Shown here in pieces: positions 9,080-18,459 of a stretch of 64,000 nucleotides of DNA (position 1 is the first letter of the stretch; each line of letters opens with the position of its first letter). The DNA is from Allobosea thiooxidans (GTDB lineage Bacteria; Pseudomonadota; Alphaproteobacteria; Rhizobiales; Beijerinckiaceae). The position numbers and the translations under genes are program-made. Where the stretch lies: the NCBI RefSeq assembly GCF_900168195.1, contig NZ_FUYX01000007.1, forward strand, positions 62,001 through 126,000, written 5' to 3'. Under the pieces are notes generated by a model. It had not been told where the DNA came from, did not search any database, and was given only the letters and a program-made list of their open reading frames with translations.

Positions 9080-9209
9080 GGCTGGCGGCCTCGACGCCGA
9101 AGGCGGATTCGCGAATCGTAGGAGTCTCTTGGCTGAAAGAGCTCAGAGAGCGCTCGAGATAGTTCAGAGATCGATTCAAGCGAATCCCGGACGCCTGCTG
9201 CGAGGCCCC

Positions 9210-9228
9210 TGCTGCCTTTCCGGCAGCA
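9210..9228 (+). terminator. Stem-loop before the malic enzyme gene
   Basis: A perfect 7-bp stem, TGCTGCC/GGCAGCA, with a five-base loop lies in the 238 bp before maeB. It is followed by CTCTTGTT, not a clean T-run. It may end transcription from the upstream genes; no clear -35/-10 pair for maeB was found beyond it. Confidence 0.4.
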
Positions 9229-9317
9229 CTCTTGTTCCCGATTGATGCAACGGCATGGCTTGACGCAGCCACATTTCCGCGCGACCTCCCCCTGCTCCGG
9301 ATGCTGGGGTCGCCACT

Positions 9318-11615
9318 ATGAAAAGCACTCTCTCTAACGATCTGCGCTCGGGCGCCCTCGTCTATCACCGCCAGCCCCGCCCCGGTAAGCTCGAGATCCA
9401 GGCGACCAAGCCGCTCGGCAACCAGCGCGACCTCGCCCTCGCCTACTCGCCCGGCGTCGCCGCCGCCTGCGAGGCGATCGTCGACGATCCGGCCGAAGCC
9501 GCCGAACTCACCTCGCGCCAGAACCTGGTCGCCGTCATCACCAACGGCACGGCCGTGCTGGGCCTGGGCGACATCGGCCCGCTGGCCTCGAAGCCGGTGA
9601 TGGAAGGCAAGGCCGTCCTGTTCAAGAAATTCGCCGGCATCGACTGCTTCGACATCGAGGTCGAGCAGAAGAACATCGAGAAGTTCGTCGAGGTCGTCGC
9701 GGCGCTGGAGCCGACCTTCGGCGGCATCAACCTCGAAGACATCAAGGGCCCGGAATGCTTCGAGATCGAGGAGCAGCTCAAGGCCCGGATGAACATCCCG
9801 GTCTTCCATGACGACCAGCACGGCACCGCGATCATCGTCGGCGCGGCGATCCTGAACGGGCTCGACCTCGCGGGCAAGAAGATCGCCGACGTCAAGATCG
9901 TCGTCTCCGGCGCGGGCGCGGCGGCCATCGCCTGCATCAACCTGCTGGTCGAGCTCGGCGCGCAGCGGAAGAACATCTGGGTCAGCGACATCGACGGCGT
10001 GGTCTACAAGGGCCGCAACACGCTGATGGACCGCTGGAAGGAAGTCTATGCGCAGGAGACCGACGCCCGCACGCTGAACGACGTCATCGGCGACGCCGAC
10101 GTCTTCCTCGGCGTCTCGGCCGCCGGCGTGCTGAAGCCGGAGATGGCCAAGCGCATGGCGCCGAAGCCGCTGATCCTGGCACTCGCCAATCCGAGCCCCG
10201 AGATCACGCCCGAGGACGCCCTCGCCGTCCGTCCCGACGCCATGATCTGCACCGGCCGCTCGGACTATCCGAACCAGGTCAACAACGTCCTGTGCTTCCC
10301 CTACATCTTCCGGGGAGCGCTCGACGTGCAGGCGACGACGATCAACGAGGCGATGAAGCTCGCCGCCGTGCGCGCCATCGCGGCGCTCGCCCGCGAGGCG
10401 ACCTCGGACATCGCGGCGCGCGCCTATGGCGGCGAGGCCTCGACCTTCGGCGCGACCTCGCTGATCCCGAACCCGTTCGATCCGCGGCTGATCATGCGCA
10501 TCGCTCCGGCCGTGGCCGAGGCCGCGATGGCGACGGGCGTGGCCCGCAAGCCGCTGGTCGACATCGGGGCCTATCGCGAGCAGCTCTCGCGCTTCGTCTT
10601 CCGCTCCGGCTTCCTGATGAAGCCGCTGTTCCAGCAGGCCAAGTCCGACCCCAAGCGCGTGATCTACGCCGAGGGCGAGGACGAGCGCGTGCTGCGCGCC
10701 GCCCAGGTGGCGCTGGAGGAAGGGCTCGCGATCCCGATCCTGATCGGCCGGCCGAGCGTGATCGAGAGCCGCATCCAGCGCTTCGGCCTGTCGATCAAGC
10801 CGGGCGTCGACTTCGAGATCGTCAATCCGGAGGACGACCCGCGCTATCGCGACTACGTCCAGACCTATCTCGACATCGCCGGCCGGCGCGGCATAACGCC
10901 GGAGGCGGCCCGCGCGCTGGTGCGCACCAACAACACCGTGATCGCCGCGCTCGCGGTGGCGCGGGGCGAGGCGGATGCGATGATCTCCGGCCTCGAAGGC
11001 CGCTTCATGTCGCGCCTGCGGCACGTCAAGGACATCATCGGCCTGGCGCCGGGCGTCTGCGACCTCGCGGCGATGACGCTGATCATCACCAACAAGGGCG
11101 CGTTCTTCCTCTCCGACACGCATGTGAAGCACGACCCGACGGCCGAGGAGATCGCGGACATGACCGTGCTCGCCGCGAGCCATGTCCAGCGCTTCGGCCT
11201 CGAACCCAAGATCGCGCTGCTCTCGCACTCGGATTTCGGCGCGGCCGACACGCCGACCGCGCTCAAGATGCGCAAGGCGCTGAAGCTGATCCGCGACCGC
11301 GCGCCGCATCTGGAATGCGACGGCGAGATGGAGGCCGATACCGCCCTCGTCCCGCTGATCCGCGAGCGCGTCCTGCCCTCCTCGACGCTGAAGGACATGG
11401 CGAACGTCCTGATCTTCCCCAATCTCGACGCCGCCAACATCGCCTATCAGTTCGCCAAGGTGCTGGCCGACGCGCTGCCCGTCGGGCCGATCCTGATCGG
11501 CACGGCCAAGCCTGCCCATCTGCTCACCGGCTCCGTGACCGCCCGCGGCGTGGTCAACATGACCGCCGTCGCCGTGGTCGAGGCGCAGGAGAGCGCGGCC
11601 GCTGCTGCCGGTTGA
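9318..11615 (+). CDS. maeB: NADP-dependent malic enzyme with C-terminal phosphotransacetylase-like domain
   Basis: This 765-residue protein has the usual MaeB size and architecture. An N-terminal malic-enzyme domain (about 1-430) carries [12 protein letters not shown], the nucleotide-binding GLGDIG and VVSGAGAAA, and FHDDQHGTA for metal and substrate. It is followed by a phosphate-acetyltransferase-like domain (about 440-765) that usually lacks transacetylase activity and serves regulation and oligomerisation. It decarboxylates malate to pyruvate with reduction of NADP+, linking the TCA cycle to gluconeogenesis and NADPH supply. No key residue seems to be missing. The next gene begins seven bases after the stop codon. 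Confidence 0.96.
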   Translation: MKSTLSNDLRSGALVYHRQPRPGKLEIQATKPLGNQRDLALAYSPGVAAACEAIVDDPAEAAELTSRQNLVAVITNGTAVLGLGDIGPLASKPVMEGKAVLFKKFAGIDCFDIEVEQKNIEKFVEVVAALEPTFGGINLEDIKGPECFEIEEQLKARMNIPVFHDDQHGTAIIVGAAILNGLDLAGKKIADVKIVVSGAGAAAIACINLLVELGAQRKNIWVSDIDGVVYKGRNTLMDRWKEVYAQETDARTLNDVIGDADVFLGVSAAGVLKPEMAKRMAPKPLILALANPSPEITPEDALAVRPDAMICTGRSDYPNQVNNVLCFPYIFRGALDVQATTINEAMKLAAVRAIAALAREATSDIAARAYGGEASTFGATSLIPNPFDPRLIMRIAPAVAEAAMATGVARKPLVDIGAYREQLSRFVFRSGFLMKPLFQQAKSDPKRVIYAEGEDERVLRAAQVALEEGLAIPILIGRPSVIESRIQRFGLSIKPGVDFEIVNPEDDPRYRDYVQTYLDIAGRRGITPEAARALVRTNNTVIAALAVARGEADAMISGLEGRFMSRLRHVKDIIGLAPGVCDLAAMTLIITNKGAFFLSDTHVKHDPTAEEIADMTVLAASHVQRFGLEPKIALLSHSDFGAADTPTALKMRKALKLIRDRAPHLECDGEMEADTALVPLIRERVLPSSTLKDMANVLIFPNLDAANIAYQFAKVLADALPVGPILIGTAKPAHLLTGSVTARGVVNMTAVAVVEAQESAAAAAG

Positions 11616-11622
11616 TCCTGCC

Positions 11623-12723
11623 ATGGCCCTGCCGCGCACCCTGCTCGCCCTGGCCATCGGCCTCTGCCTGACGGCAGCGGCACGGGCGCAAGAGCCGCTG
11701 CGCGAGGAGCCCGGTTTCCTGCGCGTCCAGATCGGAGACCGCGCGGCCCGCCTCGAAACCCTGATCGTCCGCCCCGACGCGGCCGCGGGGCGGCTGCCGC
11801 TCGCGCTGATCACGCATGGCAAGGCGCCGAGCAACACGAGGATGGGCGATCTGCGCGCCGCCAACTACGCCCCGATCGCCCGCGACCTCGCCCGTCGCGG
11901 CTGGCTCGCCGCGGTCGTCGTCCGGCGCGGCTTCGGACAATCGGACGGCCCCTTCTCCGCGGAGGGCGCGGGCTGCAGCCTGCCCGACATGTCGCAGCGC
12001 TTCGAGAACGATGCGAAGGAGCTCGAGGCCGCGCTCAAGGCTTTGGCAGAACGGCCCGACGTCGCTCCGGACCGCATCATCGCGCTGGGTGAATCGGCGG
12101 GCGGCGCCGCCGTCATGGCGCTGGCCCAGCGCAGGCCGCCCGGCCTGAAGGCCGTGGTCAACGTCGCCGGCGGGCTCGATCTCAGCGATTGCGTGGAGAA
12201 GGGCCGGGATGCGCTCGTCGCGACCATCCGGCACTGGCCCTGGAAGGATACCCTGCCACAGCTCTGGGTCTATGCCGGCAACGACGACCTCTTCCCGCCC
12301 TCCCTCGTCGATGGGATGAGGGCCGCGGCCCTCGACCGTGGCGGCGACGTGCGCCTCATTGCGTTGCCGGATGTCAGTCCACGCGGCCACGCGATCCTGC
12401 AGAACGGCAGGGCCCGCTTCGTCTGGCTGCGCGAGATGGATACCTCTCTGCGTGCCTGGAAGCTGCCGACCCTTTCGCCCGAACAGCCGAGAGCGGCGTT
12501 CAAGCGCTTCGGGCTCGAAGGGCGGGCCTCGGTATTCGAGAACTATTTCAGCGCGCCCGGCGAAAAGGCGATGGCCGTCAGCTCGACGGGCAAGAGCTTC
12601 ACCTACCGCTACGGTGAAAAGGATCTCGAAGCGGCGCGCCGGATTACGCTGTCCGATTGCGGCAAGAAGGCCGAGGACTGCCGCGTGGTCTTCGAAAACA
12701 ACCGGGCCGTCGAAGCGCCTTAG
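11623..12723 (+). CDS. Secreted alpha/beta hydrolase (dienelactone-hydrolase-like)
   Basis: This 366-residue protein has a Sec signal peptide (hydrophobic segment from residue 5, AxA-type site ARAQ near 22-23), so it is probably periplasmic. The core shows ITHGKAPS, a RRGFGQSDGP loop and the nucleophile elbow GESAGG with S158, with a late PRGHAIL histidine. A domain of about 100 residues follows the hydrolase core and ends in DCGKKAEDC, a possible disulfide pair. The substrate is unknown. The gene starts seven bases after maeB and may be co-transcribed with it, although the functional link is obscure. Confidence 0.8.
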   Translation: MALPRTLLALAIGLCLTAAARAQEPLREEPGFLRVQIGDRAARLETLIVRPDAAAGRLPLALITHGKAPSNTRMGDLRAANYAPIARDLARRGWLAAVVVRRGFGQSDGPFSAEGAGCSLPDMSQRFENDAKELEAALKALAERPDVAPDRIIALGESAGGAAVMALAQRRPPGLKAVVNVAGGLDLSDCVEKGRDALVATIRHWPWKDTLPQLWVYAGNDDLFPPSLVDGMRAAALDRGGDVRLIALPDVSPRGHAILQNGRARFVWLREMDTSLRAWKLPTLSPEQPRAAFKRFGLEGRASVFENYFSAPGEKAMAVSSTGKSFTYRYGEKDLEAARRITLSDCGKKAEDCRVVFENNRAVEAP

Positions 12724-12824
12724 CCCGGCATCGCTTTCCCGCTTGGCAGACTCACGCAAGCAGGCTCTACTTCCCGTCCGTCGGGCATTGCTCGCAGCGG
12801 CGCCCGGCCGAAAAGGGGGTCGCC

Positions 12825-14426
12825 ATGCTCGACGTCACGCGCCGCAACGCTCCTCTGGCACTTGCCGCCATCCTGGCCGCCAGCCGCGCCGTGGTGGCCC
12901 AGGGCCGCATCGCCTTCCACCGCGGCAATGACGGCGAGCCCGAAACGCTCGACCCGCACAAGACCTCGACCGTCGCGGAAGCCCATCTCCTGCGCGACCT
13001 GCGCGAGGGCCTCGTCATCCACGACATGAAGGGGGAGGTCGTCCCCGGCGCCGCCGAAAGCTGGACGATGAGCCCGGACGGGCGGCTCTGGCGCTTCACC
13101 CTGCGGGCCAACGCGAAATGGTCGAATGGCGAGCCTGTCCGGGCCACGGACTTCGTCTATTCCTTCCGGCGCATCCTCAACCCGGAAACCGGGGCGAAAT
13201 ACGCCAACCTGCTCTATCCGATCCGCCATGCCGAGGCGATCCACAAGGCGGCTACCGGATCCTCGCTGGACGATCTCGGCGTCACCGCCCCGGACGAGCG
13301 CACGCTCGAGATCGCGCTGGAGCGGCCGACGCCCTATCTGCTCGAACTGCTGACGCATCAGAGCGCCCTGCCCGTCCACCCGGCGAGCGTCGCCAGAGCG
13401 GCGCAGCAGCCGGACCGCCCCGAAAGCTGGATCACCAACGGCGCCTATATGCTCAAGGAGCTCGCGCCGAACTCGCATATCCGGCTCGATCGCAACCCGC
13501 ATTTCCACGACGCGGCCAATGTGAAGATCGACACGGTGATCTTCTACCCGGCCTCCGACCTCGCCGCGGCGGCGCGGCGCTTCCAGGCCGGCGAACTCCA
13601 CCTGACGACCGACATCCCGGCCGACCAATTCCGGCAGCTGCGCCAGAAGCTCGGCGACCAGGTCCGCATCGGCCCCTATCTCGCGACCTATTTCCTGATC
13701 ATCAACAGCGCCAAGCCGCCCTTCGACGACGTGCGCGTGCGCCGGGCGCTCTCGCTGCAGATCGACCGGGAGTTCATCGCCGAACGGATCTGGGGCGGAA
13801 CGATGCTGCCGGCCTATGGCGTGGTGCCGCCCCATATCGGCAATTACGGCGCGCGTGCCGAGCTCGATTTCCGCCACAACTCGATCCTCGAGCGCGAGGA
13901 CGAGGCGAAGCGGCTGCTCGCCTCCGCCGGCTTCGGCAACGGCGTGCCGCTCGATATCGAATTCCGCTTCAACACCACCGACAATAATCGCCACACCGCC
14001 AGGGCTATCGGCGAGCAATGGCGCGCCATCGGCGTCGAGACCCGCTTCGTCGAGACGGACTACCGGACGCATTTCGCCTATCTGCGCGAGGGCGGCGATT
14101 TCGACGTCGCGCGCTATGGCTGGATCGGCGACTACTCCGATCCGCAGAACTTCCTGTTCCTGTTCCAGAGCGACAATGCCGGATTCAACATCGGCAAGTA
14201 CAACAATCCGCAGTTCGACGATTTGATGCGGCTCGCTGCGGACGAACTCGACATCGCCCGGCGGGCCGCGATCCTGCGCGAGGCGGACAGCATCGTCACC
14301 ACCGACATGCCCTGGATCCCGGTGCTGCACTATTCGACCAAGAATCTCGTCTCGCCCAGGCTCGCCGGCTTCGAACAGAACCTGCGCGGCGCCATCCCGT
14401 CCCGGTTTCTGAGCCTGACGCGGTAG
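12825..14426 (+). CDS. Oligopeptide-type ABC transporter substrate-binding protein (SBP family 5)
   Basis: This 533-residue protein starts at the ATG at 12825; codons upstream of it are not family-like. A short hydrophobic leader (PLALAAILAASRAVVAQ) serves as the signal peptide. The mature start GEPETLDPHKTSTVAEAHLLRDL split across the binding lobe is typical of OppA/MppA-like proteins, as are the YxFSFRRILNPETGA-like stretch and IGDYSDPQNFL. It would bind peptides in the periplasm. No permease or ATPase genes are adjacent, so it is an orphan binding protein that must share a transporter encoded elsewhere. The neighbouring D-amino-acid transaminase hints at peptides carrying D-residues, but this is speculative. 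Confidence 0.88.
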   Translation: MLDVTRRNAPLALAAILAASRAVVAQGRIAFHRGNDGEPETLDPHKTSTVAEAHLLRDLREGLVIHDMKGEVVPGAAESWTMSPDGRLWRFTLRANAKWSNGEPVRATDFVYSFRRILNPETGAKYANLLYPIRHAEAIHKAATGSSLDDLGVTAPDERTLEIALERPTPYLLELLTHQSALPVHPASVARAAQQPDRPESWITNGAYMLKELAPNSHIRLDRNPHFHDAANVKIDTVIFYPASDLAAAARRFQAGELHLTTDIPADQFRQLRQKLGDQVRIGPYLATYFLIINSAKPPFDDVRVRRALSLQIDREFIAERIWGGTMLPAYGVVPPHIGNYGARAELDFRHNSILEREDEAKRLLASAGFGNGVPLDIEFRFNTTDNNRHTARAIGEQWRAIGVETRFVETDYRTHFAYLREGGDFDVARYGWIGDYSDPQNFLFLFQSDNAGFNIGKYNNPQFDDLMRLAADELDIARRAAILREADSIVTTDMPWIPVLHYSTKNLVSPRLAGFEQNLRGAIPSRFLSLTR

Positions 14427-14544
14427 GTCGCCCGCGCGGCCCTGCACCAGACGCCGGGCCGTTTCCCTGCCTTGATGCTCGCAAGCGCGGCCAAGCTCCG
14501 CTAGGAAGAGCGCGTCCCTTTCCCCACCCAGCGGGTCCGCAGCG

Positions 14545-15402
14545 ATGAGCCGTATCGTCTATGTCAATGGCGCCTATCTCCCGGAGGAGGAGGCGAAGAT
14601 TTCCGTTTTCGACCGCGGCTTCATCTTCGGCGACGGCATCTACGAGGTTTCGGCCGTTATCGGCGGCAAGCTCGTCGATTGCGAGGCGCATCTGGCCCGC
14701 CTCGAACGCTCCTGCGGCGAGATCCGACTCGGCCTGCCCTGGTCGAAGGCCGAGCTCGTCGCGATCCATGAGGAGCTGATCAAGCGCAACAATCTCGATG
14801 AGGGCGGCATCTACCTGCAGGTCTCGCGCGGCGCCGCCGATCGCGACTTCCCCTTCCCCAAGGACGTCCAGCCGACGCTGGTGATGTTCACGCAGGCCCG
14901 CAACTTCGTGAACGCGCCGGGCGCGAAGACCGGCATTAAGGTCGTCTCGACGCCGGACCTGCGCTGGGCCCGCCGCGACATCAAGAGCGTCAACCTGCTC
15001 GCGCCGGTGCTCGCCAAGCAGTTCGCGCTGGAAAGCGGCGCGCAGGAGGCCTGGCTGGTCGAGGACGGCGTGGTGACGGAGGGCGCCTCCTCCACCGCCT
15101 GGATCGTCAAGGGCAAGACGCTGATCTCGCGCCCGCTCTCGCACAAGGTTTTGCCGGGCATCACCCGCAAGGCCGTGCTCGCCTATCTCGAGGAGTCCGG
15201 CTTCTCGTTCGAGGAGCGCGAATTCACGCTGGAAGAGGCGCTCGACGCCGAGGAGGCCTTCATCACCTCCGCGACCAGCCTGGTCATGCCGGTGACCTCG
15301 ATCGACGGCCACACGATCCATAACGGCGCGCCCGGCCCGACCGCGCAGCGCCTGCGCGAGATCTATATCGACTACGCCCGCAAGGGCGGCGTGCTGGGCT
15401 GA
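14545..15402 (+). CDS. dat: D-amino-acid transaminase (class IV PLP enzyme)
   Basis: This 285-residue protein has normal length for class IV fold aminotransferases. It shows FDRGFIFGDGIYE near the N-terminus, the Schiff-base lysine K147 in RDIKSVNLL, and TEGASSTAWIV around 178-188 that binds the cofactor. The YLQVSRGAADRDFPFP split motif and RDIKSVNLL favour D-alanine aminotransferase over branched-chain aminotransferase. The enzyme moves amino groups between D-amino acids and 2-oxo acids, making D-glutamate for the wall or degrading D-amino acids. The gene stands alone and faces the convergent guanine deaminase gene across a repeat. Confidence 0.9.
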   Translation: MSRIVYVNGAYLPEEEAKISVFDRGFIFGDGIYEVSAVIGGKLVDCEAHLARLERSCGEIRLGLPWSKAELVAIHEELIKRNNLDEGGIYLQVSRGAADRDFPFPKDVQPTLVMFTQARNFVNAPGAKTGIKVVSTPDLRWARRDIKSVNLLAPVLAKQFALESGAQEAWLVEDGVVTEGASSTAWIVKGKTLISRPLSHKVLPGITRKAVLAYLEESGFSFEEREFTLEEALDAEEAFITSATSLVMPVTSIDGHTIHNGAPGPTAQRLREIYIDYARKGGVLG

Positions 15403-15430
15403 GATCCCCGGCAGGCCCGAGCACCGCAGC

Positions 15431-15518
15431 GTCATGCTCGCCCTTGTGGCGAGCATCCACGTCTTGAACGTTTGGGCGAAGGAAGACGTGGATGGTCGGG
15501 ACAAGCCCGACCATGACG
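15431..15518. repeat. Cloverleaf palindromic element, copy A
   Basis: An 88-bp element with an outer stem GTCATG/CATGAC enclosing three hairpins with almost no unpaired bases between them: CTCGCC/GGCGAG, CATCCACGTCTT/AAGACGTGGATG and GTCGGG/CCCGAC. A second copy lies at 58049-58140. Both copies sit between convergent genes. It contains no plausible gene, although one frame reads VGLVPTIHVF, a peptide I recall from spurious annotations in related genomes. Confidence 0.9.
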
Positions 15519-15525
15519 GGCGGTG

Positions 15526-16869
15526 CTAGACGCCACCCGAGAATGACGCCCCCGCGGCCAGCTCCCCCATCACATAGGTCGCGACGACGTTGCGGTCGTC
15601 GCCGAGCGTGACGAGGACGAAGAGTTCCTCCGCCAGGTCGCGCACCGTCTCCATGCGGTGCGCCATCGCCCGCGTCGCACCCGTATCGAGCACCACGACA
15701 TCCGCCTCGCAACCGGGCTCGAAGCTTCCGACCCAATGATCGAGGCCGAGCGCCACGGCATTGCCGCGCGTGATCGCATGCAGCGCCGCGAAGGCCGAGA
15801 GCGACTGCCCCTGCAGCTGCAGCACCTTGTAGGCCTCGGCCATGGTTCGGAGCATCGAATAGGAGGTGCCGCCGCCGATATCGGTCGCGACCGCGACCTT
15901 CACGCCGCGCTGCCGGGCATGGGCCCAGTCGAACAGGCCGGAGCCAAGGAACAGGTTCGAGGTCGGGCAGAACACCGCGACCGCGCCGGTCTCGGCGAAG
16001 GCCTGCCATTCGTTGTGGGTCATGTGGATGCAGTGGCCCATCAGGCTCTTGTGTCCGAGCAGGCCGTAGCGCCGGTAGATATCGGCATAGTCGGCCGCTT
16101 CGGGATAAAGCTCGCGGGCGAAGGCGATCTCGGCCCGGTTCTCGTCGATATGGGTCTGAACGTGGCAATCGGGATGCTCGGCCGTCAGCTTTCCTGCCGC
16201 CGCCAGTTGCTCCGGCGTCGAGGTGATCGCGAAGCGCGGGGTGATCGCATAGAGCTGCCGGCCCTTGCCGTGCCAGCGCGCGATCAGCGCCTTCGAATCG
16301 CGATAGGCGCTCTCGGCCGTGTCGGTCAGCGCTTCCGGCGCGTTGCGATCCATCATCACCTTGCCGGCGATCATGCGGGTGTTGCGTCGTTCCGACTCGG
16401 CGAAGAAAGCCTCGGCCGATTGCGGATGGACCGAACAATAGACCGCGGCCATGGTGGTGCCGTTGGCGAGGAGCTCGTCGAGGAAGAAGCGCGAGAGCTT
16501 CTCGGCATGGCCCTGCCGGGAGAGCTTCTGCTCCTCGACGAAGGTGTATTTGTTCAGCCACTCCATCAGCTGCGCGCCATAGGAAGCGACAACTTGAGTC
16601 TGCGGCATGTGAATATGGGCGTCGATGAAGCCCGGCATGATCAGATGCGGGCGGTGATCGACGATCTCGGCATCGGCCGGCAGCGTCCGGAGCAGCGCCC
16701 TCGCTTCGCCCGCCGCCTTGACCAGCCCGTTCTCGATGACCAGCAGCCCGTCCGCGACATAGCGATGCGCGGCCTCGCCGGCGATCTCGGGATCGTCGAC
16801 GAACCAGAGCAGGCGGCCGCGCAGCGCGCGCAGGGCGGTGGGGAGGGTCACGTCGGGCGGCTCCGGCAC
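15526..16869 (-). CDS. guaD: Guanine deaminase
   Basis: This 447-residue amidohydrolase has the usual length for the family. It starts at GTG (16869) with only a weak ribosome-binding site. Metal ligands are visible as H85-x-H87 in FIDAHIHMPQT, a histidine in HVQTHIDEN, one in GHCIHMTHNE, and the aspartate in VATDIGGGTS. The MPQT motif after HxH and the CPTSNLFLGSGLFD stretch are characteristic of guanine deaminases. It converts guanine to xanthine and ammonia. It is divergent from xdhA, whose product oxidises xanthine to urate, so the two transcripts encode consecutive steps. Confidence 0.95.
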   Translation of the reverse strand: MPEPPDVTLPTALRALRGRLLWFVDDPEIAGEAAHRYVADGLLVIENGLVKAAGEARALLRTLPADAEIVDHRPHLIMPGFIDAHIHMPQTQVVASYGAQLMEWLNKYTFVEEQKLSRQGHAEKLSRFFLDELLANGTTMAAVYCSVHPQSAEAFFAESERRNTRMIAGKVMMDRNAPEALTDTAESAYRDSKALIARWHGKGRQLYAITPRFAITSTPEQLAAAGKLTAEHPDCHVQTHIDENRAEIAFARELYPEAADYADIYRRYGLLGHKSLMGHCIHMTHNEWQAFAETGAVAVFCPTSNLFLGSGLFDWAHARQRGVKVAVATDIGGGTSYSMLRTMAEAYKVLQLQGQSLSAFAALHAITRGNAVALGLDHWVGSFEPGCEADVVVLDTGATRAMAHRMETVRDLAEELFVLVTLGDDRNVVATYVMGELAAGASFSGGV

Positions 16870-16919
16870 AATTCCACATCACATCTGCACCAAATCGAAG
16901 CTTCCGGCCAAGCGCGGAT

Positions 16920-16940
16920 CATGCCTAATCTGGCGGCATG
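16920..16940. promoter_or_regulatory. Candidate operator between guaD and xdhA
   Basis: The 99-bp divergent gap contains the inverted repeat CATGCC-N9-GGCATG, 29 bp before the xdhA start. A shared regulator of guaD and the xdh operon could bind here. No regulator gene is adjacent and no clear promoter boxes were found, so the assignment is tentative. Confidence 0.3.
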
Positions 16941-16968
16941 AAACGGCTAAGCGAGCGGAGCAGGCACG

Positions 16969-18459
16969 ATGCGTGAGACGTTGCGCTTCCTGCTCGGCGA
17001 CAGGCTGGTCGAGCTCGACCGCTGCGATCCGACCTTGACGGTGCTCGACTGGCTGCGCCTCGACCAGCGCATGACCGGCACGAAAGAAGGCTGCGCCGAG
17101 GGCGATTGCGGCGCCTGCACCGTCATCATCGGCTGGCTCGACCGCGGGCGCCTGCGCTACGAGGCGATCAATGCCTGCATCCGCTTCCTGCCGACGCTGG
17201 ACGGCTGCCAGCTTCTCACCGTCGAGCATCTGAAGGGGGCGGATGGCAGCCTGCACCCGGTCCAGCAGGCGATGGTGGAATGCCACGGCTCGCAATGCGG
17301 CTTCTGCACACCGGGCTTCGTGATGTCGCTGCTGGCGCTCCGGCTGAACGAGGCGCAGCCGAGCGTGAGCAGGATCGAGGATGCTCTCGCCGGGAATCTC
17401 TGCCGCTGCACCGGCTACGAGCCGATCATCGCCGCCGGCCGCCGCATGGACGAGATCGCGCCGCGGGAGGCAGATCGTTTCCTTCAAGGCCGCGAAACCG
17501 TGGCGGCCAGACTGACCGCCCTGAACGACACCAAGACGCTTTCCCTGCAAGGCGAAGCGGGTCGCTTCTACGCCCCGGCGACGGTCGAAGCGCTGGCCGA
17601 TCTCGTCTCCGCGTACCCGCAGTCGACTCTGGTGGCCGGCGCGACCGATGTCGGGCTCTGGGTCACCAAGGCGATGAAGCGGCTCGACCCGGTGATCTAT
17701 CTCGGGCGCGTCGAGGCGCTGCACACCATCAGCGACGAAGGCGAGCACCTGCGCCTCGGCGCGATGGCTGGCCATATCGATGTGCGCGCAGCTTTGGCCA
17801 CCCTGTCGCCGCAGCTCGACGAGCTGATGCGCCGCTTCGGCGGAGAGCAGGTGCGCAATGCCGGCACGATCGGCGGCAACATCGCCAACGGCTCGCCGAT
17901 CGGAGATCTGCCGCCGGCCCTGATCGCACTCGATGCGACGCTGGTGCTGGCACGGCGCTCGGAAGGCAGGCTCGAACGCCGCGCCATTCCGCTCGAGAGC
18001 TACTTCCTCGATTATCGCAAGCAGGACCGGCGCCCCGGCGAATTCGTCGAGGCCGTACTGGTGCCAAAACTGGCGGACGGCATGCTGTTCCATGCCTCCA
18101 AGATCTCGAAGCGCTTCGACGAGGACATCTCCGCCGTCTGCGGCGCCTTCCGGCTGACGCTCGGCGCCGACGGCCGGATCAGCGAGGCCCGCCTCGCCTA
18201 TGGCGGCATGGCCGGTATCCCGAAGCGCGCAGCGGCAGCCGAAGCCGCCTTGATCGGACGCCCCTGGGACGACGAGGCCGTCGCCGCCGCAACCGCCGCG
18301 CTGCCGCAGGACTTCACGCCGCTCGACGACATGCGCGCCTCGGCGCAGTATCGGCTCAAGATCGCCGGCAACCTGCTGCGGCGCTTCCTGATCGAGACGA
18401 CGCAAGGCGCGACGGAAACGCGGGTCGCCGGCCTGCTGGCGGAGGCCGGCCATGGCTGA
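16969..18459 (+). CDS. xdhA: Xanthine dehydrogenase small subunit (FeS and FAD)
   Basis: This 496-residue protein has an N-terminal plant-type [2Fe-2S] domain with C42, C47, C50 and C70, then a second [2Fe-2S] domain with C110, C113, C145 and C147 (CGFCTPG and CRCTGYEP). An FAD domain follows from about residue 185, with VAGATDVGLWVTK and NAGTIGGNIANGSPIGD, and a CO-dehydrogenase flavoprotein C-terminal domain ends it. It passes electrons from the molybdenum site in XdhB to NAD+. The stop overlaps the xdhB start by 8 bp, which indicates translational coupling. GGAG precedes the ATG. Confidence 0.96.
   Translation: MRETLRFLLGDRLVELDRCDPTLTVLDWLRLDQRMTGTKEGCAEGDCGACTVIIGWLDRGRLRYEAINACIRFLPTLDGCQLLTVEHLKGADGSLHPVQQAMVECHGSQCGFCTPGFVMSLLALRLNEAQPSVSRIEDALAGNLCRCTGYEPIIAAGRRMDEIAPREADRFLQGRETVAARLTALNDTKTLSLQGEAGRFYAPATVEALADLVSAYPQSTLVAGATDVGLWVTKAMKRLDPVIYLGRVEALHTISDEGEHLRLGAMAGHIDVRAALATLSPQLDELMRRFGGEQVRNAGTIGGNIANGSPIGDLPPALIALDATLVLARRSEGRLERRAIPLESYFLDYRKQDRRPGEFVEAVLVPKLADGMLFHASKISKRFDEDISAVCGAFRLTLGADGRISEARLAYGGMAGIPKRAAAAEAALIGRPWDDEAVAAATAALPQDFTPLDDMRASAQYRLKIAGNLLRRFLIETTQGATETRVAGLLAEAGHG

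Noticed and set aside
9066-11864. An open frame of 932 codons on the minus strand opposite maeB
   Set aside because: The plus-strand malic enzyme is unambiguous. The opposite frame is rich in Arg, Ala, Gly and Asp as expected for a GC-driven shadow and has no motif.
15430-15520. A peptide reading VGLVPTIHVF inside the repeat before guaD
   Set aside because: It is a translation of the cloverleaf element, which recurs at 58049 in another context. Structure and not coding is conserved.
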